Under the pieces are notes generated by a model. The model did no database searches, had not been told where the DNA came from, and saw nothing but the letters and a program-made list of their open reading frames with translations. From Herbaspirillum sp. RV1423 (GTDB lineage: Bacteria > Pseudomonadota > Gammaproteobacteria > Burkholderiales > Burkholderiaceae_D): a DNA stretch of 64,000 bases. The position numbers were made by a program, and so were the translations under genes. This document shows, in pieces, positions 1 through 11,323 of this stretch. Positions within the stretch are counted from its first letter, which is position 1. Every line of letters starts with the position of its first letter. The stretch lies in the NCBI RefSeq assembly GCF_000577615.1, contig NZ_CBXX010000015.1, positions 1 through 64,000 on the forward strand. The letters run 5' to 3'.

Positions 1-152
1 GCTTTTACCACCGCAAAGTTCACCCCTCCGTTCGGCTGCTTGATGCCACCATTCGAAAAATGCTGCAGCTTCACTCCCAGGTCCAGTCCGTTCGAAAACA
101 CATAACCAGCTCCTATGTGATCGCCAAATTGGAACGCCGTTATGCCTTCATT
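1..152 (-). pseudogene. Truncated PagL-like lipid A deacylase remnant
   Basis: Read on the minus strand from 152 down to the window edge, this frame gives about 50 residues. They include FQFGDHIGAGYVFSNG, then an H-F-S-N motif followed by KQPNGG, which resembles the C-terminal end of PagL 3-O-deacylases (outer-membrane beta-barrels with a His-x-Ser active site). The frame is closed by a TAG at 153-155, inside the end of the neighbouring gene, and there is no plausible start, so the N-terminal half is missing. The position where P. aeruginosa PagL has its catalytic Glu reads Asn here. The last few residues lie outside the window. I take it as a 5'-truncated remnant. The family call rests on motif memory. 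Confidence 0.5.
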
Positions 153-697
153 CTACGAATACGGGAATTTGCGGAATTGATATCAAATCCCTCTGGATCA
201 AAGACGCCCCCAATCCAACGCAACATGTCGACATGCTGTTCATGTTTAGGATTTGCGATTGCACTGAGGAATTCCCCATAGCCCCAAACTCCTCCGACAT
301 CTTCAGGTGGGCAAGCCCGTTGTCCGGCTGTGCAAAGTGATCCCTTCCAGGATGGATGCGCCTCCCGGCTTTGCTCAAGCACCACCCGGTGTTGCCAATC
401 GTCGCCAAAATCGTATTCATAGATGAACTCGCGCACCTGACCAACCAGCACGGCCGACAGTTTGACACCTTTCTCATCGACCAACTTTCGATCGCCAAAG
501 GGATCTGGTTCACTGTAACAGTCATCGCCGATATGGAATTGGTGGAGATGGTTATTGGTCCAGCCCATGGCACCTTGTATAGCGCGATGCAGTTTGGGCA
601 AGGTGATGGTGGCCGGCACCAGCAGGCGGCGCCATATCATGGGCTCGATGCGCGTTAGTTCAATGCGCAAGCTATAGTAGGTTAGGGAGGTCGTCAT
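140..697 (-). CDS. Plasmid pRiA4b ORF-3 family protein
   Basis: This 185-residue protein starts with MTTSLTYYSLRIEL and carries the family hallmarks: IEPMIWRRLLVPATITLPKL near the N-terminus, then GWTNNHLHQF, then YDFGDDWQHRVVLE and a C-terminal GGVWGY/WIGGVFDPEGFD segment. The family is known as a passenger gene of mobile elements and plasmids; its biochemical role is unknown. An ATG at 697 fits the domain start better than the longer upstream extension. The gene sits immediately before a truncated pagL remnant, which suggests it arrived with a rearrangement. No transposase or terminal repeats are visible in the window. Confidence 0.8.
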   Translation of the reverse strand: MTTSLTYYSLRIELTRIEPMIWRRLLVPATITLPKLHRAIQGAMGWTNNHLHQFHIGDDCYSEPDPFGDRKLVDEKGVKLSAVLVGQVREFIYEYDFGDDWQHRVVLEQSREAHPSWKGSLCTAGQRACPPEDVGGVWGYGEFLSAIANPKHEQHVDMLRWIGGVFDPEGFDINSANSRIRRMKA

Positions 698-785
698 TTG
701 GGAAATTATAAGACACTGCCACAGTGACCTGCACGACGCGGCTGAATGTCCCAACGGATCATACGATGAGCGACTACGTTGGAAA

Positions 786-817
786 CAAAAAAAGGGCCGC
801 GTTTGCAACGCGACCCT
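786..817 (-). terminator. Rho-independent terminator of the urease cluster
   Basis: AGGGCCGCGTTTGCAACGCGACCCT (793-817) folds into a GC-rich stem. On the minus strand it is followed by a run of seven T residues. It lies about 60 bp beyond the hupE/ureJ stop, so it likely ends the urt-ure-hupE transcript. Confidence 0.75.
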
Positions 818-874
818 CTATCAAACAGTGTGCAACGGCTGGCTATCTACCGCGAGCTATTCGGCATCAAATTA

Positions 875-1489
875 TTAAGCAGCACTCAGCAGATAAGCGC
901 CCACCGCCGCAATGCCAACCCCGCCGAGACGTACAACCCCGTCTGCCATTCGTTTGCCGGCAACCAGGCCGAGCGTCAGGCCGGCCGCATGCAGCAAGGC
1001 AGTGGCAAGTACAAAGCCGAAAGCGTACGTCGCTGCCGATGAACCATGCGGCAATTCGCTGCCATGCGCATAACCGTGGAACAGCGCGAATAAAGACACC
1101 ACCAATGTACTTGTCCATAAAGGCATTTTGACGGCGAAGGCAATCAGCAGACCAAGTACAGCGACTGATGCCGCGATGCCGGTTTCCGCAGCAGGAATTT
1201 CGAGGCCGACGAGCGCCAGCAATGCACCGATTACCATCATCAGCGGGAACGCCAGCGGCAGCACCCACAACGCGGAGCGCTTGTTCTGTGCAGCCCAGAG
1301 ACCGACAGCAAGCATTGCCAACAAATGGTCAATGCCGGAGAACGGATGGCTGAAGCCGGCGCCAAAACTCATCGACGCCGTCATCATGGAGCCGGGATGT
1401 CCAGGATGCGCCAATGCGCTGCCGGCAGCGAGCGCGGCAATAGCCAATGCGCCGGTACGCGTCGCTGTTTTGGTGGAAATGCGGAACAT
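875..1489 (-). CDS. ureJ: HupE/UreJ family nickel permease
   Basis: A 204-residue membrane protein. It has a cleavable signal sequence ending near ALAHPGHPG, then about six hydrophobic helices. Family motifs are HPFSGIDHLLAMLAVGLWAA and ALFHGYAHGSELP, whose histidines are thought to handle Ni2+. HupE/UreJ proteins supply nickel for hydrogenase or urease; lying downstream of ureG with no hydrogenase genes nearby, this one most likely serves urease. The start at 1489 is chosen because AAGGAG lies six bases upstream. The symbol follows the urease-associated form of the family. Confidence 0.85.
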   Translation of the reverse strand: MFRISTKTATRTGALAIAALAAGSALAHPGHPGSMMTASMSFGAGFSHPFSGIDHLLAMLAVGLWAAQNKRSALWVLPLAFPLMMVIGALLALVGLEIPAAETGIAASVAVLGLLIAFAVKMPLWTSTLVVSLFALFHGYAHGSELPHGSSAATYAFGFVLATALLHAAGLTLGLVAGKRMADGVVRLGGVGIAAVGAYLLSAA

Positions 1490-1566
1490 ATTTTTCTCCT
1501 TAGGATAGATCTTCGTGAATATGTGCATACGCACAATAAACCTGAGTATGAAATCGACCGGCAGTA

Positions 1567-2196
1567 TTACTTCTTCTCATCCAGCAAACCTTGCTTACGG
1601 ATGTAATCGATGACCGTCTCCACGCCATCGCCGCTACGCAGATTGGTGAAGACAAAAGGTCGCTCGCCGCGCATGCGCTTGGCGTCCTGCGCCATGATGT
1701 CGAGATTGGCGCCGACATAAGGAGCGAGGTCGGTTTTGTTGATGATCAACAGATCCGACCGCGTAATGCCGGGGCCACCCTTGCGCGGAATTTTTTCGCC
1801 GCCGGCGACGTCGATGACATAGATGGTCAGGTCCGACAATTCCGGACTGAACGTCGCCGCCAGATTGTCGCCGCCGGATTCTACCAGTATCAGGTCGAGG
1901 TCGGGGAAGTCGGCACTCATGCGCGCGATCGCTTCCAGGTTGATCGACGCATCCTCACGGATTGCGGTGTGCGGGCAGCCGCCGGTCTCGACGCCCATCA
2001 GGCGCTCGGCTGGCAAGGCATCGGCGCGCAGCAGGATTTCCATGTCCTCCTTGGTGTAGATGTCATTGGTAATGACCGCCATGTCATAATGGTCGCGCAT
2101 GCGCTTGCACAGCATTTCGCACAGCGCCGTCTTGCCGGAGCCGACCGGGCCGCCGATGCCTACGCGCAGTGGATTGGGAGAGGATGGATTGCTCAT
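1567..2196 (-). CDS. ureG: Urease accessory GTPase UreG
   Basis: A 209-residue SIMIBI-class GTPase that powers nickel delivery to apo-urease in the UreDFG complex. The Walker A motif GGPVGSGKT is at residues 14-22. The metal-binding [11 protein letters not shown] segment and [16 protein letters not shown] follow, then the guanine-specificity NKTD motif. Length matches the family. It is the last of the accessory trio, 61 bp after ureF, and is followed by the nickel permease gene. Confidence 0.97.
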   Translation of the reverse strand: MSNPSSPNPLRVGIGGPVGSGKTALCEMLCKRMRDHYDMAVITNDIYTKEDMEILLRADALPAERLMGVETGGCPHTAIREDASINLEAIARMSADFPDLDLILVESGGDNLAATFSPELSDLTIYVIDVAGGEKIPRKGGPGITRSDLLIINKTDLAPYVGANLDIMAQDAKRMRGERPFVFTNLRSGDGVETVIDYIRKQGLLDEKK

Positions 2197-2257
2197 GGTT
2201 ATCTCGATTAAAAACGGATTCTATAAACTGCAAACGTACATGATATTGCGGATCGCC

Positions 2258-2938
2258 TCAGGAGCGATAGAGACGGCTGTACTGCACCTCATGCTGCATC
2301 GACAGCAGCGACAAGCCGGGCGACCAGTTGGATAAATCGTCATCGCCCAACTCTTGAGCGGTTCTCGCGGCAGCTTCAAGCTCCGGCTGCAGCGACAGCA
2401 AGAGGCGTTGTCCGGCAACCTGCCCAAGCGGCACCGACTTGACGCAGACCAGCACCTGATTCTCCACCCAGGCGAAGAGCATGCCCAGCAACGCCGCGTC
2501 ATGCGGCACATTCAACGCCACTGCGGCATAGGCCAGCGCAGTCGGCAACGGCACTTCTGTTTGCGACTGCATCAGGCCGCGCAACATGTCGTCGCCGATT
2601 TGCAGATCGACGGCCAGCTTGCTCAGCGAATATCCCATCTGTATCGTCTCGGCGCGGAACTCTGCGGTATCGCGGGCGGCGATGAAACGTTCGTTCCACA
2701 GGCTCACCTCTTGCGCGTCGCGTGCTGCGAACGCCTGCAGCAAACGCCAGAATATCGGCGCTTCAAAACGCGCCACCACCTCGTGCAGCGAATCCACGAT
2801 CCACGTCCGCGCGCTCGCTTCGTTCTTGACCGCGCCGTTTTCGATCGCCGCCTCCAGGCCCTGCGAATAGCTGTACGCACCGATCGGTAGCGACGGGCTG
2901 GTCAGTTGAAGCAGATGGAGAAGGGCTTGTGCTTGCAT
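2258..2938 (-). CDS. ureF: Urease accessory protein UreF
   Basis: A 226-residue all-helical accessory protein that bridges UreD and UreG and gates GTP-dependent nickel transfer. The N-terminus has the family motif LTSPSLPIGAYSYSQGLE, and WIVDSLHEV and the EVPLPTALAYA segment follow. The frame is open much further upstream, but the ATG at 2938 gives the standard family length and lies 17 bp after the ureE stop. Confidence 0.96.
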   Translation of the reverse strand: MQAQALLHLLQLTSPSLPIGAYSYSQGLEAAIENGAVKNEASARTWIVDSLHEVVARFEAPIFWRLLQAFAARDAQEVSLWNERFIAARDTAEFRAETIQMGYSLSKLAVDLQIGDDMLRGLMQSQTEVPLPTALAYAAVALNVPHDAALLGMLFAWVENQVLVCVKSVPLGQVAGQRLLLSLQPELEAAARTAQELGDDDLSNWSPGLSLLSMQHEVQYSRLYRS

Positions 2939-2955
2939 GGGATGCTGGCCGGTGA

Positions 2956-3465
2956 TCAGGATTTGTCGCCGGGGCGATGGATTTTCTGACGTACCGGAAT
3001 CGGGGCCAGCGGATGATGGTGATCGTCGCCGTGATGATGATGGCCGCCGCCGTAAGCGCCGGACTCCGGCTCGAAAGCCGCTTCTTCTTCCGTTACGCGC
3101 GCGCCGAGGCCCTCCAGCATTTCCTTCAGAACCGGGTCCTTCCTGATGCGCAGAAAACCTTCGCCGACTTGGGCCTGGGTATGGCGATTGCCGAGATGAA
3201 AAGCGCAACGCAGCAACTGGTGCGGCGAACTTGCTTCAACCCGATAGGTAGCCTCCCTGGCGGCATTGATCTTCACCACGCGACCATCATCGCCGCGCAG
3301 CAGATCGCCGTTGCGCAGCACCGTGCCGCGCAACGTGAAGACCGCCACTTCTTCGCCGGACGTCATGGTTGCGCGCAGGCGGCTTTTTTCTCGCAGGTCG
3401 TAAGGCAGCAGCAGTTCACCATCGACACGGTCGGACTGATCAATCTTGGTATTCAGAGTCAGCAT
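2956..3465 (-). CDS. ureE: Urease nickel metallochaperone UreE
   Basis: A 169-residue UreE: an N-terminal peptide-binding domain (about residues 1-75, with R-G-T-V-L-R-N-G-D), a central metal-binding domain containing the HLGNRHTQAQV motif, and a His-rich C-terminus (GGGHHHHGDDHHHPL). The polyhistidine tail is the classic nickel store of long UreE proteins. The ATG at 3465 lies 7 bp from the ureC stop, so translation is probably coupled. Confidence 0.96.
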   Translation of the reverse strand: MLTLNTKIDQSDRVDGELLLPYDLREKSRLRATMTSGEEVAVFTLRGTVLRNGDLLRGDDGRVVKINAAREATYRVEASSPHQLLRCAFHLGNRHTQAQVGEGFLRIRKDPVLKEMLEGLGARVTEEEAAFEPESGAYGGGHHHHGDDHHHPLAPIPVRQKIHRPGDKS

Positions 3466-3472
3466 GATTTCT

Positions 3473-5169
<1,697 letters not shown>

Positions 5170-5173
<4 letters not shown>

Positions 5174-5496
5174 TGTTTGCTTCCCTTCTTGTCGAGTGCG
5201 CCCATCACCTTGGCGTTGAAGCCGTAGACCTTGCGGTCGCCGGCCAGCGCCACCAGCTCCACCGTGCGCTCCTGGCCCGGCTCGAAGCGTACTGCAGTGC
5301 CGGCGGCGATGTTCAGGCGCATGCCGTAGCCGATCCGACGATCGAATTTCAGCGCCGGATTTGTTTCAAAAAAATGAAAATGAGAACCGACCTGGATCGG
5401 GCGGTCGCCGCTATTGGCGACGTTGACGCTCGCCGTGCGGCGACCGACGTTGAGTTCGATGTCGCCGGGTTCGACCAGCATTTCTCCTGGAATCAT
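5170..5496 (-). CDS. ureB: Urease beta subunit
   Basis: A 108-residue beta subunit starting [19 protein letters not shown]. It contains the family motifs [17 protein letters not shown] and [21 protein letters not shown]. It is a structural subunit of the (UreABC)3 trimer. It is separate from ureA, as in most proteobacteria and unlike Helicobacter, where the two are fused. The gene is 11 bp behind ureA. Confidence 0.97.
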
Positions 5497-5507
5497 CGTG
5501 GCGCTCC

Positions 5508-5810
5508 TTAAGGAATGGGATGGTGAACCGTGACCAGCTTGCTGCCGTCAGGGAACGTCGCTTCAACCTGGATGTCGGGAATCATCTCCGCCACGCCGTC
5601 CATGACGTCGGCGCGCGTGAGGATCCTGGTGCCTTCCGACATCAGCTCTGCGACGGTGCGGCCGTCGCGCGCGCCTTCCATGATAGCGGCGGTGATCAGC
5701 GCCACGGCTTCCGGATAATTCAGTTTCAGGCCGCGCGCCTTGCGTCGTTCGGCCACCAGCGCCGCCGTGAAAATCAGCAGCTTGTCTTTTTCTCGCGGGG
5801 TGAGTTCCAT
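5508..5810 (-). CDS. ureA: Urease gamma subunit
   Basis: A 100-residue gamma subunit with the family signature [20 protein letters not shown] at the N-terminus, then [21 protein letters not shown] and [18 protein letters not shown] at the C-terminus. It packs against UreB and UreC in the heterotrimer. It is the first structural urease gene after ureD. Confidence 0.97.
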   Translation of the reverse strand: MELTPREKDKLLIFTAALVAERRKARGLKLNYPEAVALITAAIMEGARDGRTVAELMSEGTRILTRADVMDGVAEMIPDIQVEATFPDGSKLVTVHHPIP

Positions 5811-5840
5811 GTTTCCATTCTCCCTGGTTCTTTACGTTCG

Positions 5841-6731
5841 TTATGTATTCCAAATGCGCGGCACAATCGCTTCGCGCGCCAATAATTCGGGCCGGATACG
5901 CCGCCACGCATGCGTCAGCCATTGCCGTGCGACCTGGCTGGAGTTGCCCAGATAGCGCAGCACCAATACCTGCTTCATCTGCGTCGCGCCGCTGCGGCCG
6001 TCGTGCGCGAGTGCGCCGGTTTGCTCCCGCAGTTCATTCAGGAAGGCGCCGTTCAACGGCATGCCGACCGCGATCAGCGTGGCGCACACCGTATGGCCGG
6101 CCAGCGCCAGCGGACTGGTCATCGACGACGTGCCCGCACGCAGGGCGCCTTGCTCGAACCATACCAGCTTGCCGTCGCGGCGAATGCTGGTGCGCTGGCT
6201 GACGCGGCCACTGGCGAAGGATTCGCCCGAGGCCGTGCGGCCGAAGCACAAAATTTCTCCGCCGATATAACGGGCATCGGCAGCCAGGTCGACCTGGTGT
6301 TCCATGCGCACATCGGCGTCGTTGAAAAAGATGGTTTCTTGCGGCAGCCATTCCAGCGCCGCGCCGGCCGTCGCCGTCAGCGACACCTGCTGCTGCGAGA
6401 CGAAGCCGTTGGCGCGATACCACTTGCCGGCGCCCGGTGTTGTCAGCAAGGCATGTGCGCGATCGCCGGCGCGGACGTTGATGCTGAGCTGGTCGCCGCC
6501 GAGGATGCCGCCCGGCGGATGCACGATGACCGCATGGCAGACCGCCGGTTGCTCCGGGTACAGAGGCTTTTGCACGCGCAAGGGGCCGAAGTGGCTGCGT
6601 TCGATCATGCGCGTGGTGCCGGCGTCGTCGGCGAAGCCCAGCGTCAGCCGCGCCTGCTCATGGCGCGACGCGGCAACGACGGCTTGGCCCGACTCCGTGA
6701 CGGCAGCGGCAGGATCAATGATGCGTTTCAT
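5841..6731 (-). CDS. ureD: Urease accessory protein UreD
   Basis: A 296-residue scaffold that docks on apo-urease and forms the nickel tunnel with UreF. Motifs seen: HPPGGILGGDQLSINV, TTPGAGKWYR and EWLPQETIFFNDA. The start MKRIIDPAAA at 6731 gives a short variable N-terminal region. It opens the ure block, 87 bp downstream of urtE, which supports a single transcript from the transporter genes into urease. Confidence 0.95.
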   Translation of the reverse strand: MKRIIDPAAAVTESGQAVVAASRHEQARLTLGFADDAGTTRMIERSHFGPLRVQKPLYPEQPAVCHAVIVHPPGGILGGDQLSINVRAGDRAHALLTTPGAGKWYRANGFVSQQQVSLTATAGAALEWLPQETIFFNDADVRMEHQVDLAADARYIGGEILCFGRTASGESFASGRVSQRTSIRRDGKLVWFEQGALRAGTSSMTSPLALAGHTVCATLIAVGMPLNGAFLNELREQTGALAHDGRSGATQMKQVLVLRYLGNSSQVARQWLTHAWRRIRPELLAREAIVPRIWNT

Positions 6732-6818
6732 GCAATGTTTTGATTATGAGGACATGGGTCGATGGTGCGGGATGTGCTTTTATAGCAGAGCTGTCGCCAA
6801 AACGCACGCCGCCAAGCG

Positions 6819-7517
6819 TTACACCGCCAGATGCCTCTTGACGTCTTCGTTATCCATCTCGGCTTGCGTGCCCGAAGCGACCACCTCGCCGCGCGACATG
6901 ACGACGAAGGTATCGGCCAGCTCGCGCGCAAAGTCGAAATATTGTTCGCACAGCAAAATCCCGATATCGCCGCGCTGGCGCAGCAAGCTGATGACGCGGC
7001 CGATGTCCTTGATGATGGATGGCTGGATGCCTTCGGTCGGTTCATCGAGGATGATCAGCTTCGGTTCCGCCAGCAGCGCGCGGGCGATCGCCAGTTGCTG
7101 TTGCTGGCCGCCCGACAGATCGCCGCCGCGTCGGTGCAGCATTTCCTTGAGCACGGGAAACAGCTCGTAGACTTCGCCCTTGATCGTCGATGCCTTGCGG
7201 CCGGATTTGGTCGCCATGCCCATCAACAGGTTTTCTTCGACGGTCAGGCGCGCAAAGATCTCGCGGCCCTGCGGCACATACGCAATGCCGAGCGCGGCGC
7301 GTTGATGCGGCTTCAGTCTGGTGATGTCTTTGCTTTCGAGCGTGACGTTGCCGGCAGCCACCGGCAGTACACCCATCAGGCATTTCAGCAGCGTGGTCTT
7401 GCCGACGCCGTTGCGGCCGAGCAGCGACAGGCATTTGCCTTTTTCGACAGTAATCGACACGCCGCGCAGCGTGTGCGCGGCGCCGTAGTATTGGTTCAGT
7501 TGATTGACTTGCAGCAT
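6819..7517 (-). CDS. urtE: Urea ABC transporter ATPase UrtE
   Basis: A 232-residue LivF-type ATPase. Walker A GRNGVGKTT is near residue 35; the signature region LSGGQQQQLAIARAL and Walker B LIILDEPTEGIQ follow. The LNQYYGAAHTLRGVSI start and the PS-I-I-K-D-I-G extension are typical of UrtE. The ATG has a purine-rich GAGAAGAA upstream. It couples ATP hydrolysis to urea uptake together with UrtD. Confidence 0.95.
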   Translation of the reverse strand: MLQVNQLNQYYGAAHTLRGVSITVEKGKCLSLLGRNGVGKTTLLKCLMGVLPVAAGNVTLESKDITRLKPHQRAALGIAYVPQGREIFARLTVEENLLMGMATKSGRKASTIKGEVYELFPVLKEMLHRRGGDLSGGQQQQLAIARALLAEPKLIILDEPTEGIQPSIIKDIGRVISLLRQRGDIGILLCEQYFDFARELADTFVVMSRGEVVASGTQAEMDNEDVKRHLAV

Positions 7518-7549
7518 ATTCTTCTCGTCCCGGGTTTAGCGCTCTGGCA

Positions 7550-8400
<851 letters not shown>

Positions 8401-8404
<4 letters not shown>

Positions 8405-9516
8405 GCGGCCTCCTTGGCGGGATCCTGTTTCTTGAGTTTCTTGATCAGCCCCAGGATGCCTTGCGGCAGGAACAGCGTGACCAGGATGAAGATCAGCCCC
8501 AACGCATACAGCCATAAATCCGGGAACGCCGCGGTGAACCAGCTTTTCAGGCCGTTGACGGTGAACGCGCCGATGATCGGGCCGAGCAGTGAACCGCGCC
8601 CGCCGACGGCGGCCCAGATCACCATTTCGATGGAGTTGGCCGGCGACATTTCCGACGGGTTGATGATGCCGACCTGCGGCACGTACAGCGCGCCGGCAAT
8701 GCCGCACAACACCGCCGACAAGGTCCATACGAACAGCTTGAACCACAGCGGGTTGTAGCCGATGAACATCAATCGCGACTCCGAATCGCGCACGCCTTGC
8801 AGCACACGGCCCAGCTTCGACGTCACAATGGCGCGGCACAGCAGCAGCGAGCCGAGCAGGAAGGCCAGCGTCACCAGGTACAGCACCGCCTTGGTCGACG
8901 GCGCCGTGATGGTGAAGCCGAGGATGCGCTTGAAGTCGGTGAAGCCGTTGTTGCCGCCGAAGCCGGTGTCGTTGCGGAAGAACAGCAGCATGAAAGCGAA
9001 GGTCATTGCCTGCGTGATGATCGAAAAATACACGCCCTTGATGCGCGAACGGAACGCGAAGTAACCGAACACGAACGCCAGCACGCCCGGCACCAGCACC
9101 ACCAGCAACATGGCGAACCAGAAATGCTCGGTCATCCACCAGTACCACGGATAGGCTTTCCAGTTGAGGAACACCATGAAGTCCGGCAAGTCGCTCTGAT
9201 ACACGCCGTCATGGCCGATGGCGCGCATCAGGTACATGCCGTGCGCATAGCCGCCCAGCGCGAAGAACACGCCGTGGCCGAGCGACAGGATGCCGGTGTA
9301 GCCCCATACCAGATCGAGCGCCAGCGCCGCCATGGCGTAGCACATGAACTTGCCGATCAACGCCACGGTATAGCTCGAGATCGCCAGCGGATGGCCGGGC
9401 GGAAAGACCAGATTAAGGATCGGCAGCAGCGCCAGGATGAGCGTGCAGACGACGATGCCGATCCATGCCGGACGCGAGAACAGGGACGGTTTCAAAGGTA
9501 GATTCAAGGTACTCAT
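8401..9516 (-). CDS. urtC: Urea ABC transporter permease UrtC
   Basis: A 371-residue LivM-type permease with about ten hydrophobic helices and the family motifs LVWGYTGILSLGHGVFFALG and GRGSLLGPIIGA. The KAYPWYWW insert in the second periplasmic loop is typical of UrtC. Four-base overlaps join it to urtB upstream and urtD downstream. Confidence 0.95.
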
Positions 9517-11129
9517 TCCACGCTCCTGCCTTTCAGTGCAAACAGGCCTTGCGGGCGTTTTTGGATAAACACGATGATGAACACGAGGATGGCGATCTTG
9601 GCCAGCACGGCGCCGGCGACCGGTTCCAGGAACTTGTTCACTTCACCCAGGCCGAACGCGGCGATCACGGTGCCGGCCAATTGACCCACGCCGCCCAATA
9701 CCACCACCATGAAGGAGTCGACGATGTAGCCCTGGCCGAGGTCGGGACCGACATTGCCGAGCTGCGACAGGGCTACGCCGCCGAGACCGGCGATGCCGCA
9801 GCCGAGGCCGAAGGTCATCATGTCGATCTTGCCGGTCGACACGCCGACGCAATCGGCCATGCGGCGATTCTGCGTGACGGCGCGCACGAACAGGCCGAGG
9901 CGTGTTTTATTGAGGATCAGCCACACCGCGAACACCACGAATAGCGCGAAGAAGATGATCACGATGCGGTTGTACGACAGCACCAGCGAGCCCAACACCG
10001 TGATGCCGCCCGACATCCAGCTCGGGTTGGCGACCTCGACGTTCTGCGCGCCGAAGATCGAGCGCACGCATTGCATCAGCATCAGGCTGATGCCCCAGGT
10101 GCACAGCAGCGTTTCGAGCGGACGGCCGTAGAGCCAGCGGATCACCAGGCGTTCCAGCGCGATGCCGACCGCCGCGGCGACGATGAAGGCCGCCGGCAAT
10201 GCGACGACCAGATAGGCGTCGATCGCGCCGGGGAAGAATTTGCGGAATACCAGTTGGCACACATAGGTCGTGTAAGCACCGATCATCAGCAGCTCGCCGT
10301 GCGCCATGTTGATGATGCCCATCAAGCCGAAGGTGATGGCCAGGCCGAGGGCCGCCAGCAACAGCACGCTGCCGAGCGAGACGCCGTAGAACAGCTTGCC
10401 GACGAATTCCGTGATCGCCAGGCGGCGGTCCAGCGCCGACAGCGTGCGGACCGCTTCGACGCGCACGCCTTCATCGGTTTCCACGTAGCTGCCGTCGGGA
10501 TTCCTGGCCAGCATTTGTTCCAGCACCGGCTTCAGGTTGGCGTTGGTGGTCTCGGCCAGCGCCTTGACGGCGGCCTGGCGCGTGGGGGCGTCGGGCGCGT
10601 GCAGGTTGGCGGTGGCGACGACCTGCTTCAGCACCGCCTGAATCTCGGCATCTTTTTCCGCGGCCAACGCCTTGCTGATCAGCGGCGTCTGCGCGGCGTC
10701 GGCAGTCTTCAGCAAATCGGTCGCCGCGGTCAGGCGCACGGCGCGGTCCGGCGAAAACAATCTGAGGCCGGACAAGGCGCCTTCCACCACGCCGCGCAGG
10801 CGGTTGTTGACGGTGATGCCTTCGGCGTCGTCGGGCGCCGGACCGGTCTTGTCGGTGGCGGGATTGAACGCCTCGGTGTCCTCAATGATCAACACGTCGC
10901 CGGTAGGCGTCGCGTACAGCGCATCGCTGTTGATGGCGTTGAGGATTTTCTGCGCATCGGCATTGGCGAGCGCGGCGATCTGCGTGACGGCGGCGATGCG
11001 CGCATCCGGATCGTCGCCGGCCAGCGGCTTGAGCAGCGCCGGATCAATCGCGGCATGCGCGCCGATCGTCTGGATGCACAGCCAGCCCGTCAGCAAGGCA
11101 GAGGCAAGGATGTTGGGAAGAAGTCTCAT
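9513..11129 (-). CDS. urtB: Urea ABC transporter permease UrtB
   Basis: A 538-residue LivH-type permease. A signal sequence and about 230 residues of periplasmic, HEAT-like helical extension (AIDPALLKPLAGDDPDARIA...) precede the membrane core, which carries LGLAITFGLMGIINMAHGE and VVVLGGVGQLAGT. The long extension is characteristic of proteobacterial UrtB. ATG at 11129 is preferred; an in-frame GTG at 11147 is the alternative. Confidence 0.94.
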   Translation of the reverse strand: MRLLPNILASALLTGWLCIQTIGAHAAIDPALLKPLAGDDPDARIAAVTQIAALANADAQKILNAINSDALYATPTGDVLIIEDTEAFNPATDKTGPAPDDAEGITVNNRLRGVVEGALSGLRLFSPDRAVRLTAATDLLKTADAAQTPLISKALAAEKDAEIQAVLKQVVATANLHAPDAPTRQAAVKALAETTNANLKPVLEQMLARNPDGSYVETDEGVRVEAVRTLSALDRRLAITEFVGKLFYGVSLGSVLLLAALGLAITFGLMGIINMAHGELLMIGAYTTYVCQLVFRKFFPGAIDAYLVVALPAAFIVAAAVGIALERLVIRWLYGRPLETLLCTWGISLMLMQCVRSIFGAQNVEVANPSWMSGGITVLGSLVLSYNRIVIIFFALFVVFAVWLILNKTRLGLFVRAVTQNRRMADCVGVSTGKIDMMTFGLGCGIAGLGGVALSQLGNVGPDLGQGYIVDSFMVVVLGGVGQLAGTVIAAFGLGEVNKFLEPVAGAVLAKIAILVFIIVFIQKRPQGLFALKGRSVE

Positions 11130-11223
11130 GATTCTTTTCGGTGGCACTGCAAGACGGAAAGAAGGTCTTGGCGACGCTTGTCTGAGCGTCGTGCAAACGC
11201 CAGGACGAGCGGCGCTGCGTAGA

Positions 11224-11257
11224 TTGCACCGGACGGGATGTCGGGCGCCCGGTGCAA
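11224..11257 (-). promoter_or_regulatory. urtA-urtB intercistronic stem-loop
   Basis: TTGCACCGG (11224-11232) pairs perfectly with CCGGTGCAA (11249-11257) around a GC-rich loop. There is no T-run after it on the minus strand. This is not a convincing full terminator; it looks like the mRNA-stabilising or partly terminating hairpin often found behind a binding-protein gene, letting UrtA exceed the membrane subunits. Confidence 0.55.
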
Positions 11258-11323
11258 GGTGTTACAAAGCAACTGCAAGGAAGATGCGGCTGCTTGCTGC
11301 AAAGACGAGAGGCGAAGCCGGGA

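Noticed and set aside
875..1489. HupE as evidence for a hydrogenase locus
   Set aside because: No hydrogenase structural or maturation genes are nearby; the gene is attached to the urease cluster, so a urease nickel permease is the simpler reading.
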